Of a DNA stretch of 64,000 nucleotides, positions 16,723-25,083 are shown in pieces. Where the stretch lies: positions 6,632,501 through 6,696,500 of the forward strand of contig NZ_CP096255.1 of NCBI RefSeq assembly GCF_011516635.5, written 5' to 3'. The position numbers and the translations under genes are program-made. The notes under the pieces were generated by a model. The model worked only from the letters and a program-made list of their open reading frames with translations, ran no database searches and was not told the origin of the DNA. Position 1 is the stretch's first letter; every line of letters starts with the position of its first letter. Origin of the DNA: Bradyrhizobium barranii subsp. apii (GTDB lineage Bacteria > Pseudomonadota > Alphaproteobacteria > Rhizobiales > Xanthobacteraceae).

Positions 16723-17826
16723 TTAGGCGGTAAGCGCCACGTCCGCCAGAGCGGATTGGGCTGCCGCCCGGCGGAGCCGCCGCGCCCGCCTGCGATCGCA
16801 CCAGGCCTGGGTCAGGCGCTCCGTCGCCGCCTTGATCGAGGACAGCAGGCCGAACAGCGTCAGTGCCGCGCCGAACAGCCAGAGCGCCAGATCGAACATG
16901 CCGCCGACGAGCAGCAGCGCGCCGCGGCCGAGCAGCTTCATGATCGCGCGGGTCTTGCCGCCCTCCGCTTCCGCAAGCCGGGCCGCGCGCGCGACGTCCT
17001 TCGGGCCTTCGGCGATGCGCAGCGTATCCATGGCGCCGCGCGTGCCGGTCTTTTCGGCAACGCGGGTGACGTCCTTGCCGAGCCGGACCAGGGCACCGAC
17101 CTTCTCGGCGCGGAACGCGGCCTTGATCGCGCTCGCGGTCTCGCCGGGGCGGAACACCGAACCCTTGACGACGGCGTTCTGGAGCATTGTCGTATCGACC
17201 ACCTCACGCGCCGACCGGCCGGCCCATGCGGCAAGTCCCTCGCCGAGACGTCCGACCTTGCGGGCATCCTTCACCAGCGTCAGTCCAGCGCGCACGGGCG
17301 CGGCGCCGCCGACCGACACGTAGGTCACCGCCGTCACCGCAAGGCCGGCGGTCGCAAGGCCGAGCACCAGATGGTCGGTGTCCTCGCCCATGGCGAGACG
17401 CTTGCCCTCGCGCACGACGTCCCTGATGTCGCCGATCACGAAGAGATCGCCGGCGACGGTTCCGGACAGGCTCGCGACATCGTCGGCGTTGCCGGTGACG
17501 AGGCCGGTGGCGAACCGTTTGGCGAAATGCTGCGTGGAATTTTCTTCCTTGACCGCATCGCTGACGCGGTTGAGGAGGTCGTCGGGCAGCGCGATGTTAC
17601 GTTCACGCACCAGCGCGACAAAACTGTCGGCGAGATCAGCGTCGCCGGCGGCGAGCGCGGCCTCGATATTGTCCTGAACCAGGCGGTCGTTCTGCCGCAG
17701 CAGCGCATCGAGCTTGAGCTCGGAGAGCGCCGCCGGATCGTCCTGGGCGGAGAGGAGCGCGCCGGCCTCGCGGGCATGCGGCGCTACCTGCGCGAGCATG
17801 AAGCTGCATGCTGCAATACCGGTCAA
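16723..17826 (-). CDS. Conserved-looking membrane-associated protein, unknown function
   Basis: The 367-residue product opens with a short hydrophobic segment that may be a signal peptide (T-G-I-A-A-C-S-F-M-L-A-Q-V-A-P-H-A). An acidic helical region follows (about 25-110), then a central hydrophobic stretch (about 150-170) and a C-terminal pair of membrane spans (about 300-330), ending in an Arg-rich tail. I do not recognise the family. The start is taken as TTG 17826 because an in-frame stop lies eight codons upstream; ATG 17799 is the alternative. Confidence 0.55.
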   Translation of the reverse strand: MTGIAACSFMLAQVAPHAREAGALLSAQDDPAALSELKLDALLRQNDRLVQDNIEAALAAGDADLADSFVALVRERNIALPDDLLNRVSDAVKEENSTQHFAKRFATGLVTGNADDVASLSGTVAGDLFVIGDIRDVVREGKRLAMGEDTDHLVLGLATAGLAVTAVTYVSVGGAAPVRAGLTLVKDARKVGRLGEGLAAWAGRSAREVVDTTMLQNAVVKGSVFRPGETASAIKAAFRAEKVGALVRLGKDVTRVAEKTGTRGAMDTLRIAEGPKDVARAARLAEAEGGKTRAIMKLLGRGALLLVGGMFDLALWLFGAALTLFGLLSSIKAATERLTQAWCDRRRARRLRRAAAQSALADVALTA

Positions 17827-18183
17827 CGCCGTGCTGATTCGCAGTCACTTCATGCCAAGAGTCATACCAAGAGTTGTGCCAAGAGCCTGGACGATCCCGA
17901 GATCATTGCGCCTGTTGGTTCGTCTTTCGTCGCAATTCCGCGCGTCCAAAGACATAGTATGCCAAAATTGCGACACAACGTCCCCGACGAAAGAAGGGCT
18001 TCTCTCAGGCCGCAAGATTGTGTCGAATTTGCATGAGCAAATGAGCATGGGGCAATTGCGAACCTTTCGGTTCCGCTGGACTAGCAATCATCTGCACCCA
18101 ACAGTATGGTCCGCGGCGCCTCAAAGATGCCGCGTCAGTGTTTGATTGTGTCTGCCGCCATTGCCACTCCAGGATGAACTACG
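17827..18183. other. Gene-free stretch with a three-unit tandem repeat
   Basis: This 357-base gap lies between two divergent genes. Near its left end, three imperfect 12-base units built on CCAAGAG run in tandem (17854-17889). No convincing gene or RNA was seen in the rest, which must hold promoters for both neighbours. Confidence 0.5.
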
Positions 18184-18429
18184 ATGTCCGACCATGTCGT
18201 CCCGCACTTCCATAACGATGCCGGTGTCCCCGTCATCGAGATCGGCTCGCAAGAGTTCATGTGCGTCGGCGCCAATCCTCCGTTCGATCATCCGCACGTC
18301 TTCCTGGACCTCGGCAACGACAACGAGATCATCTGCCCCTATTGCTCGACGCTGTACCGTTTCGCCGCCGACCTGAAGCCGGGCGAAGCCCGTCCGCCGG
18401 AATGCGTGCTGAAGGACAAGGTGGCCTGA
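18184..18429 (+). CDS. Zinc-finger domain protein (CHCC type, NDUFS6-like)
   Basis: The 81-residue protein has the zf-CHCC arrangement: C27 in E-F-M-C-V-G, H36/H38 in F-D-H-P-H-V, and C51-P-Y-C54. This is the zinc site of the mitochondrial complex I accessory subunit NDUFS6 and its alphaproteobacterial homologues. A role near respiratory complex I is therefore possible, though not shown here. It starts with an ATG after CCAGGA and lies 19 bases before the FAD monooxygenase gene on the same strand, so the two may be co-transcribed. Confidence 0.8.
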   Translation: MSDHVVPHFHNDAGVPVIEIGSQEFMCVGANPPFDHPHVFLDLGNDNEIICPYCSTLYRFAADLKPGEARPPECVLKDKVA

Positions 18430-18448
18430 CCGCCTCTCACGGTCAGGG

Positions 18449-19650
18449 GTGGCGCTCTCCCGAACGATTGTCATCGCCGGTGCCGGCATAGGTGGACTGA
18501 CGGCCGCGCTTGCGCTCGCAGCCCGTGGCTTCCGCATCGTCGTGCTGGAAAAGGCCGAGCGGCTCGAGGAAGTCGGCGCCGGCCTGCAACTCTCCCCCAA
18601 CGCCAGCCGCGTGCTGGTCGAGCTCGGCCTCACCGAGCGGCTCAAGCGAAGCGCCGTCACGCCTGAGGCGCTCTGCGTCATGAGCGCGCGGGCCGGCGGC
18701 GAACTGCTGCGCATGCCGCTCGGCGAAGCCGCTTCCGCGCGGGCCGGCGCACCCTATTGGGTGGTGCATCGCGCCGACCTGCAATCCGCGCTGGCCGGTG
18801 CGGTCTCCGACCATCCCGATATCGATCTGAAGTTAGGTGCGACCTTCGAGGATGTGGCGCCCCACGCCAAGGGGCTGACGGTCGTCCATCGCAGCGGCAC
18901 GATACGCCGCAGCGATCTGGCCAGCGCACTGATCGGCGCCGACGGTATCTGGTCGACGGTACGCCAGCATCTGTTTCCCGAGGTGCAGCCGCGCTTCTCC
19001 GGCCTGATCGCCTGGCGCGGCACGCTCGATGCCACGCAACTGCCGAAGGATTTTACCGCGCGGCGGGTCCAGCTCTGGATGGGTCCGAACGCCCATCTCG
19101 TGGCTTATCCGATCGCCGGCGGGCGCCAGATCAACGTGGTCGCGGTGCTGCCGGGGACCTGGAACAGGCCCGGCTGGAGCACGCCGGGCGACCCCTTCGA
19201 GGTGATGGACGCCTTCGCGGCACCGCGCTGGCCATCGCAGGCCAGGATGATGCTCACGGCCGTCGACAATTGGCGCAAATGGGCGCTGTTCGGCGTGCCC
19301 GACGGCTGCCCCTGGAGCCAAGGACCGGTCGGCCTGCTCGGTGACGCCGTGCATGCGATGCTGCCATTCGCGGCCCAGGGCGCCGGCATGGCGATCGAGG
19401 ACGCCGCCGTGCTCGCCCGGCATCTGAGCCTCGAGGCTGCCGAGAGCGCGGCCGGTATCGCGGCGGCGCTGAAGCATATGGCCGCGCGCGGCAGGCGCGG
19501 GTGCGGCGGGTGCAGCGGACGGCGCGGCAGCAGGGCCGCATCTATCATCTCGGTGGGCCGCTCGCGATCGCGCGCGATGTTGCGATCCGCGCGCTCGGCC
19601 CGGAGCGCATGCTGGCGCGACAGGACTGGATCTACGGCTGGCGGCCCTGA
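18449..19650 (+). pseudogene. FAD-dependent aromatic monooxygenase, frameshifted near its 3' end
   Basis: The frame from GTG 18449 encodes a flavoprotein hydroxylase of the salicylate/3-hydroxybenzoate hydroxylase type. It has the FAD dinucleotide motif G-A-G-I-G-G (11-16), an Asp-Gly FAD site (L-I-G-A-D-G-I-W-S) and the G-D-A-V-H-A-M-L-P-F-A-A-Q-G-A-G motif. Near 19475 the frame is lost: the original frame runs on as Arg/Ser-rich nonsense to 19825. The -1 frame gives the expected ending (R-I-Y-H-L-G-G-P-L-A, then R-Q-D-W-I-Y-G-W-R-P stop at 19650). One extra G after AAG (19472-19474) would restore it. It is either a recent pseudogene or a sequencing error; only the last 58 residues are affected. 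Confidence 0.75.
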
Positions 19651-19671
19651 GGCGGGCGCAATCGTGTCAAC

Positions 19672-20094
19672 TCAGCGAACGGCGCTACCGGATTTCGGGG
19701 CGGGCTTGATGTCCGGCCGCTGTGGAGCAGAGGCCGCCGGCGTCGCACCGGGCGGCGTTTCCCGGCACTTGTTGCGGCGCCATGCGTCCTCGGCAAGTTG
19801 CGACTGCCCGCGCACCGCGATGTAGTCGTTGCGATAGGCGAGCTCGGATACGACAGCGCCGCCGGTCCCGGTCTCCGCCTTGTCCATCAGCTTCTGCAAA
19901 TCCGCGGTGCGGGTAGCGAGCGCCTTGCGCTCGCCCTCGAGCTGCTTGCAGTCGTACAATTCGTATTTGCCGGGGTCGGCAAAGGCCGGAGCGACCGTCT
20001 CGCTCATGCTGGCGCAGCCGGACAGTGCGCCGCCCGCAAGCAGCACAACGAGCGCGCCGCAGAAGCGCAGCGGAGAGGGAAGCGAAGCAGCCAT
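19672..20094 (-). CDS. Lipoprotein, unknown function
   Basis: The 140-residue product has a lipoprotein signal: a hydrophobic stretch, then lipobox L-S-G-C with the lipidated Cys near residue 26. The mature part carries one cysteine in Y-D-C-K-Q-L-E-G-E-R and a helical Lys/Asp-rich region that could form a short coiled coil. A Pro/Ala-rich tail follows. It should be attached to the cell envelope after SPase II processing. The nonsense tail of the frameshifted monooxygenase would run antisense into it, which supports the frameshift reading. Confidence 0.7.
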   Translation of the reverse strand: MAASLPSPLRFCGALVVLLAGGALSGCASMSETVAPAFADPGKYELYDCKQLEGERKALATRTADLQKLMDKAETGTGGAVVSELAYRNDYIAVRGQSQLAEDAWRRNKCRETPPGATPAASAPQRPDIKPAPKSGSAVR

Positions 20095-20269
20095 GCCGGA
20101 TAAATAGTCCCCGTGGATTGAGAATGCCTAAAGCAACAACAGATGTCCGGATTGAGGCTTTGCCTTGCGCAGCCGGCTCGCTTAAGGAAGAACCGCCCAT
20201 CCGGCCCGCGAAACGCGCCAATTCCAGACGGCCGGAGGTGGACTTAACTAGTTGATCTCGTTGGATCAA

Positions 20270-20358
20270 GCGGGCATGGCGGAATTGGTAGACGCAAGGG
20301 ACTTAAAATCCCTCGGCGCGCAAGCGCTGTGCCGGTTCGACCCCGGCTGCCCGCACCA
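20270..20358 (+). tRNA. tRNA-Leu (anticodon UAA)
   Basis: A complete cloverleaf can be drawn. Acceptor GCGGGC pairs with GCCCGC, the D-arm contains AATTGGTAGA, and the anticodon arm AGGGA-CTTAAAA-TCCCT has anticodon TAA at 20304-20306. A long class-II variable arm (CGGCGCGCAAGCGCTG) and the T-loop GGTTCGACC follow. CCA is encoded at the 3' end. The long variable arm is diagnostic for leucine or serine tRNA. Confidence 0.95.
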
Positions 20359-20479
20359 TCGGAGCTGACGGGGCGAGCCTCCGCCCAAAGGCGGACGGCA
20401 GACCGATGCAGTCACGAACCGGCTGGAGCCCCCGCGGGGGCAAGGCGCCGTCCTTTTCCGGCGGACACGGCGGCATGCG

Positions 20480-21902
20480 TTATGACTGCACACCGTCCGT
20501 CTGCAGCCGCCTCGGTTCGGCGCGAAAGTCGAGCAGCAGGATCCAGAAACTTGTCAGCGCAATGATGAGGAGGATGAAGCTGCCCTCGAATGCCGTCCCA
20601 AGAATCGAGATCAGTGCCGGAAAGGCGAGACCGACGGCGAGGAACGCGGCAAGTGACAGGGCCGGAAGATCGACGACGAGGATCGCGGCATAAAGCGCGA
20701 GCTCGAAGAAGGCATATTCCTTGAGGCGCGGCGAGCTGAGATAGAGCGCAAACATCGCGAACACCGTGATGCGCATGGCGACGCGGGGATGATCGATCAG
20801 CCAGCGATCCAGTCGCGCAAGAAGTGATCCGCCGTCCTGCGCCGGCTGGCTCGCGACCACGCGCAGGATGGACAAGGCGAACGGCACCAGCACGAGCGCG
20901 AGTGCTGCGCATGCATAGGTCGCGAACGTCGCCGCCTTGCTGTCACCGAGGCCGGCATGATCCATGAGGTCGCGCGCCGCCAGCAGCAGCGACGGATTGA
21001 TCTCGAAGAGATCGACGAGATGCTGGTCGGGGATCTTTCCGCCCATCGCCAGTTGCCAGCTGCCAGCTCGCGAACAGCTCGGGGTACATCAGCCGCGATA
21101 TCAGGATCGGCAAGGCGAAGCTGAACGCCGCAACCGCGATCAGCGCGAGCTTGCGACCGCGTGGCAGCGGCAGGAAATAGAGCGCGGCCAGCACGGGAAA
21201 GAACACCAGCTTGAACGACGTTACGAGGCCGAGCAGCGCGGCGCCGGCGAGCCGCGGCGGAAAACTGCGATCCTCGGGCGCGCCGGACGCAGCCGGAGAA
21301 AGCAGGAGTCTCAGCGCAATCGCGGTCAGCACGCCGCTCAGGATCGCGAAGTTGCCGGACGCCTGCACCCATTCGAAACCGACGAACGCGCCGAGCGTGC
21401 AGAGCACCCTCAGCGCAACATCGCGCGCGCCCGCGCGCGTTCGGCCAAGACCGGGCAAGAGGAGCCCGCAAAGCACGGCGAGGACAGGAAAGATGCCCTT
21501 GTAGTGATCGACCAGAAGTCCACCCGCGCACAACGGGCGGAAGACATCCAGCGTCACCGGCAGATAGGGATAAGAGAGCTTGGTGCCCTTCAGGTTCTTG
21601 ACGAAATAGGGATCGAGCCCGCTGGCATAGGCATCGACCGCCGCGCAATTGACGCGAGTGTCCCAGCCATATTTCATATCGAGCACGGCGTCGTTGGCGA
21701 GATTGCCGAGCACCAGCAGTGCGGTCAGTGCGATCAGGCAGGCGAGCCAAAAGTTCCGCCGCGAAGCCATGTCGGCCGAGGGGTCCAACCATCGTGCTGC
21801 ACCGGTGACATCGGACACAATCGGATACCTTGTTGGGCCGGGTTTCTCCGCCAACGCGGCGCCAGGCCGTGCCACCATGGACAGGATGGGTTGCGGATTC
21901 AT
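20480..21902 (-). pseudogene. GT87-type membrane glycosyltransferase, frameshifted
   Basis: Two minus-strand frames together make one polytopic protein. The N-terminal frame (21902 to about 21055) has many spans plus the periplasmic Y-G-W-D-T-R-V-N loop with its acidic residue, typical of DUF2029/GT87 lipid-linked mannosyltransferases. It loses sense after E-L-F-A-S-W-Q-L-A. The next frame, read from about 21050, continues with M-G-G-K-I-P-D-Q-H-L-V-D-L-F and five more spans to the stop at 20480. The shift corresponds to one surplus base within a GCTGGCA-rich stretch. Start is uncertain: 21902 is the longest, while ATG 21770 places the first span directly after the start. It is a pseudogene or a sequencing error. 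Confidence 0.7.
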
Positions 21903-22011
21903 CTCCCCTGTGCGTTGCGCTCGCGCTTATGGTGAATCCCTGGTTGCCAGCCGTCCGTCTGGACGGCGGGAACCGGTTCCCTGTCGCCGCGACCGGCAGA
22001 TCCGCCGCCCC

Positions 22012-22791
22012 CTACCGCGACGAGCGGGCGGCAAGCCAGGCATCGAGTGCTTCGCGCGTGTCCCGGGTCGCCGCCATGCGTGCGAACTGCTCGCTCTCGA
22101 TGGCGAGGCCTTCCGAGATCGAGACGTTGAGGCCCCGCGTGGCGGCGGTGATGACGCGGGCGACCGCCAGGTGCGAATGCCGCGTGATGCGGTCTGCCAG
22201 TGCGAAGGCTGCGTCCAGCAGCTGCCCGTGCGGCACGACGTGGTTGACCAAACCGATCTCATGAGCCCGCTGTGGTGAAAAGGAATCTCCTGTCAGGAGA
22301 TATTCGAGCGCCCGCTTCCGGCCTGCGAGCCGTGGCAGGCGCTGCGTGCCGCCGAAGGTCGGCGTGATTCCGATCGCGATCTCGGGCTTGGCGAAGCTCG
22401 CCCGCTCGCTCGCGACGGCGAGGTGCACGGCTTCCGTGATCTCGCAGCCGCCGCCGAAGGCGATGCCGTTCACGGCGGCGATGATCGGCTTCGAAAACGC
22501 CTCCATGCGCGCCGTCATCGCCTGCCCGCGCCGCACGAAGGCCTTTACCGCCGCGTCCGGCCCGCATTTCACGCTCTTCGAGAACTCGGCGATGTCGGCG
22601 CCGGCCGAGAAGGCGCGGTCGCCCGCCCCGGTCAGGATCACGGCGCGGATATCGGCATCGTCCTCGATACGATCGAGGATCGCCATCAGGCGGTCGACGA
22701 GGCCGTAGCTCAGCGCATTGAGCTTGTTCGGGCGATTGAACGTCAGCAGCGCGACAGCGCCTCGCGTTTCGGAGAGTACGAGATCGGACAA
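22012..22791 (-). CDS. Enoyl-CoA hydratase/isomerase family protein
   Basis: The 259-residue crotonase-fold enzyme has the two oxyanion-hole segments D-R-A-F-S-A-G-A-D-I-A-E-F and A-V-N-G-I-A-F-G-G-G-C-E. The glutamate region follows as A-K-P-E-I-A-I-G-I-T-P-T-F-G-G-T-Q-R-L-P-R, close to classical hydratases. It should hydrate trans-2-enoyl-CoA in beta-oxidation or a related acyl-CoA route. It is divergent from the TetR gene across a 98-base gap with a palindromic operator, so it is the likely target of that regulator. Confidence 0.85.
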   Translation of the reverse strand: MSDLVLSETRGAVALLTFNRPNKLNALSYGLVDRLMAILDRIEDDADIRAVILTGAGDRAFSAGADIAEFSKSVKCGPDAAVKAFVRRGQAMTARMEAFSKPIIAAVNGIAFGGGCEITEAVHLAVASERASFAKPEIAIGITPTFGGTQRLPRLAGRKRALEYLLTGDSFSPQRAHEIGLVNHVVPHGQLLDAAFALADRITRHSHLAVARVITAATRGLNVSISEGLAIESEQFARMAATRDTREALDAWLAARSSR

Positions 22792-22860
22792 GTGCAGGCT
22801 CCTTCCAGGTCGAATTCCAGGTCGAACAGGCGCGGAAGTCAGCCACAGCGGTCTTGTCGT

Positions 22861-22882
22861 GTATACTCACTAGACAGTATAC
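22861..22882. promoter_or_regulatory. Palindromic operator for the adjacent TetR regulator
   Basis: The perfect inverted repeat GTATACT-N8-AGTATAC ends seven bases before the TetR start codon and lies 70 bases from the enoyl-CoA hydratase start. TTGTCG (22854-22859) and the right arm could act as -35 and -10 of the tetR promoter, so binding would block transcription. Placement and symmetry are typical for TetR autoregulation. Confidence 0.6.
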
Positions 22883-22889
22883 ATTCGCG

Positions 22890-23477
22890 ATGTCAGGCAA
22901 AGGCGACACCACACGCGAGCAGATCGTCATCGCGGCGACGCGCCTGTTCTATGGCGAAGGCATCAGGGCGGTGAGCATGGACGCGGTCGCCGAGAAGGCC
23001 GGCGTCACCAAGAAGACGCTCTATTATCACTTCACCAGCAAGGACGAGCTCGTCGCCGAGACCATCGCGGCCAGGGACCAGCCGACGCTGGAGCTCTATA
23101 TGCGCTGGTTCGCCGAGACCGAGGGCACAGTGGCCGACAAGGTCCGCGGTCTCTTCACGAGGCTCGGACGCTCCATGGATACGCCGCGATGGCGCGGCTG
23201 CGGATTCCTGCGCAGCATTGCCGAGCTCGCAAACACGCCGGCACATCCCGCGGTCAAGGCCGGCGCGGCGCACAAGAAGCGTTTTGAAGCGTGGCTCGAA
23301 ACCGAATTGCGCGGGCATGGCGTTGCCGGTGCAGCGGCGCTCGCGCGCCAGCTCGTGATCCTGCTCGACGGCGCCACGACCGTGATGCTGATCCATCGCG
23401 ATCTCGACTATGTCGACACCGCGGGACGATTGGCACTCGGCCTGGTCGAGCAGGCTCGGAAGACGGGCCGCGCTTAA
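22890..23477 (+). CDS. TetR-family transcriptional regulator
   Basis: The 195-residue repressor has the TetR N-terminal helix-turn-helix: I-V-I-A-A-T-R-L-F-Y-G-E-G, then V-S-M-D-A-V-A-E-K-A-G-V-T-K-K-T-L-Y-Y-H-F. The C-terminal helical domain probably binds an acyl-CoA or drug-like ligand. ATG 22890 is used; a start 12 codons upstream would run through the operator palindrome. It probably regulates itself and the divergent enoyl-CoA hydratase, and perhaps the exporter gene downstream. Confidence 0.85.
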   Translation: MSGKGDTTREQIVIAATRLFYGEGIRAVSMDAVAEKAGVTKKTLYYHFTSKDELVAETIAARDQPTLELYMRWFAETEGTVADKVRGLFTRLGRSMDTPRWRGCGFLRSIAELANTPAHPAVKAGAAHKKRFEAWLETELRGHGVAGAAALARQLVILLDGATTVMLIHRDLDYVDTAGRLALGLVEQARKTGRA

Positions 23478-23626
23478 GCCGTCCTTAGCCTCGACGGGTC
23501 CGCCGGCGTGACGGGCGACCTCACCAACTCGTGTCCGACGCCGCCCCGCCTGTCAGCCATCCCGAAACATGGGTTGTGCGACGCAGCATAACCGATCAAA
23601 AAGCCTCTGATTTTCAGAGGTGAGCT

Positions 23627-24877
23627 TTGTCCGACGTCAATGCCGACGATTGGGTGTCCTCGGGACACCGGCCCATGGGTTTTCCAGAATTCGTCATCGT
23701 GATCGCGTCCATCATGGCGCTGAATCCGCTTGCGATGGACATGATGCTGCCGGCGCTGCCCAACATCGGGGCAGCCTTCGCCATTCCCAACGCCAACCAT
23801 CTTCAGCTGGTGCTCTCGACCTTCCTGATCGGCTTCGGTGCCGGGCAGTTCGTCATGGGCCCGTTGTCGGACCGCTTCGGGCGCCGCCCGGTGCTGCTCG
23901 GCGGCATGGCCGTCTATGCGGTGGCGAGCGTGCTGGCGGTCGCCGCACCCTCGTTCGAGACGCTGCTGCTGGCGCGCGCGCTGCAAGGGCTCGGCACGTC
24001 GGCAACGCGCGTGATCGCGACCTCGATCGTGCGCGACTGTTATGTCGGCCGCCGGATGGCGAGCGTGATGTCGCTCGCGATGATGGTATTCATCGCGGTG
24101 CCGGTGATCGCGCCCTCGTTCGGGCAGGCGGTGCTGCTGGTCACGCAATGGCGCGGCATCTTCGTCGTACTGATGCTCTACGGGCTGCTCGCGCTCGCAT
24201 GGAGCGTGCTGCGGCTGCCTGAAACCCTTCCCGAGTCCGAACGCAGGTCGCTGGCGCCCGCAGACGTGCTCTCGGCGTTCCGGCAGACCGTGACCAACCG
24301 CCAGACCATCGGCTATGCGACGGCCGCCGGCAGCGTGATAGGCGCGCTCTTTGCCTATGTCTTCTCGGCGCAGCAGGTCTTTACCGGCGTCTATCATCTC
24401 GGCCACTATTTCCCGATTGCCTTCGCCGCGATCGCGGCCGGCACCGCGATCGCCGGCTTCCTCAATGCGAAGCTGGTCGGACGGCTCGGCATGCGCGTGA
24501 TCTCGCACGGCGCGCTGACGCTCTACACCGCGGTTGCGGGCGTGATGCTGCTGACGGAAAGCCTCGGCATGCTGCCGCTCTCGTTGTTCACGGTGCTGTC
24601 CGCCCTGATGATGTTCTCGTTCGGCATGATGGTCGCGAACTTCACCGCACTGGCCATGGAGCCGCAGGGCCACATCGCCGGCACCGCCTCCTCGCTCTAC
24701 GGCTCGATCACGACGCTGATCGGCATCGTCGTCGGCATGGCGATCGGGCAGAGTTTCGACGGCACGCTGCTGCCGTTCTCGGTCGGCTTCTTCCTGTCGA
24801 CGCTGGCGGCGCTTGCGATCGTGCTGGTGGTGGAAAAGGGACGGCTGTTCAAGCCGCATCATCGTCCCATCGCATGA
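23627..24877 (+). CDS. Bcr/CflA-type MFS drug exporter
   Basis: The 416-residue protein has about 12 membrane spans. The first-loop MFS signature G-P-L-S-D-R-F-G-R-R-P-V-L is visible, and the region around L-N-P-L-A-M-D-M-M-L-P-A-L-P is typical of the Bcr/CflA subfamily. It should export small toxic compounds by proton antiport. The start is TTG 23627, preceded by a strong AGAGGTGAG site. It follows the TetR gene on the same strand after 149 bases, suggesting linked control. Confidence 0.85.
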   Translation: MSDVNADDWVSSGHRPMGFPEFVIVIASIMALNPLAMDMMLPALPNIGAAFAIPNANHLQLVLSTFLIGFGAGQFVMGPLSDRFGRRPVLLGGMAVYAVASVLAVAAPSFETLLLARALQGLGTSATRVIATSIVRDCYVGRRMASVMSLAMMVFIAVPVIAPSFGQAVLLVTQWRGIFVVLMLYGLLALAWSVLRLPETLPESERRSLAPADVLSAFRQTVTNRQTIGYATAAGSVIGALFAYVFSAQQVFTGVYHLGHYFPIAFAAIAAGTAIAGFLNAKLVGRLGMRVISHGALTLYTAVAGVMLLTESLGMLPLSLFTVLSALMMFSFGMMVANFTALAMEPQGHIAGTASSLYGSITTLIGIVVGMAIGQSFDGTLLPFSVGFFLSTLAALAIVLVVEKGRLFKPHHRPIA

Positions 24878-25083
24878 GGAACTTCCCGGCCGCATCGATG
24901 TTGTACTGCAGCAATTCGAAAGGCCGCCTCATGGAACCGGAACATCGCGAAGACAACACCACCCCGGATCGGGCGGAAACGGAGCGCCCGACGCCGGGCG
25001 CCGACCGAACTGCGTTCACTCCCCCTTCGCGAGCGAAGGCCTCGAGCGAATCCGCGACAGCCACTGCTGAGCGCAAAGCCTAG
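24874..25083 (+). CDS. Possible small protein translationally coupled to the exporter
   Basis: A 69-codon frame begins with ATG overlapping the exporter stop (ATGA), the classic coupling arrangement. The product is hydrophilic, rich in Glu, Arg, Thr and Pro, and has no recognised domain. An internal ATG (M-E-P-E-H-R) could also start it. Its last four bases overlap the end of the convergent glycosyltransferase gene. The frame may be chance, so confidence is low. Confidence 0.3.
   Translation: MRNFPAASMLYCSNSKGRLMEPEHREDNTTPDRAETERPTPGADRTAFTPPSRAKASSESATATAERKA

Noticed and set aside
16705..18036. 443-codon plus-strand frame opposite the membrane-associated protein gene
   Set aside because: Product is Arg/Gly/Gln-rich shadow sequence; the minus frame has signal-peptide and membrane features.
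20252..20269. FNR/FixK box (TTGAT...ATCAA) before tRNA-Leu
   Set aside because: The arms are eight bases apart instead of four, and a tRNA gene is an unlikely target.
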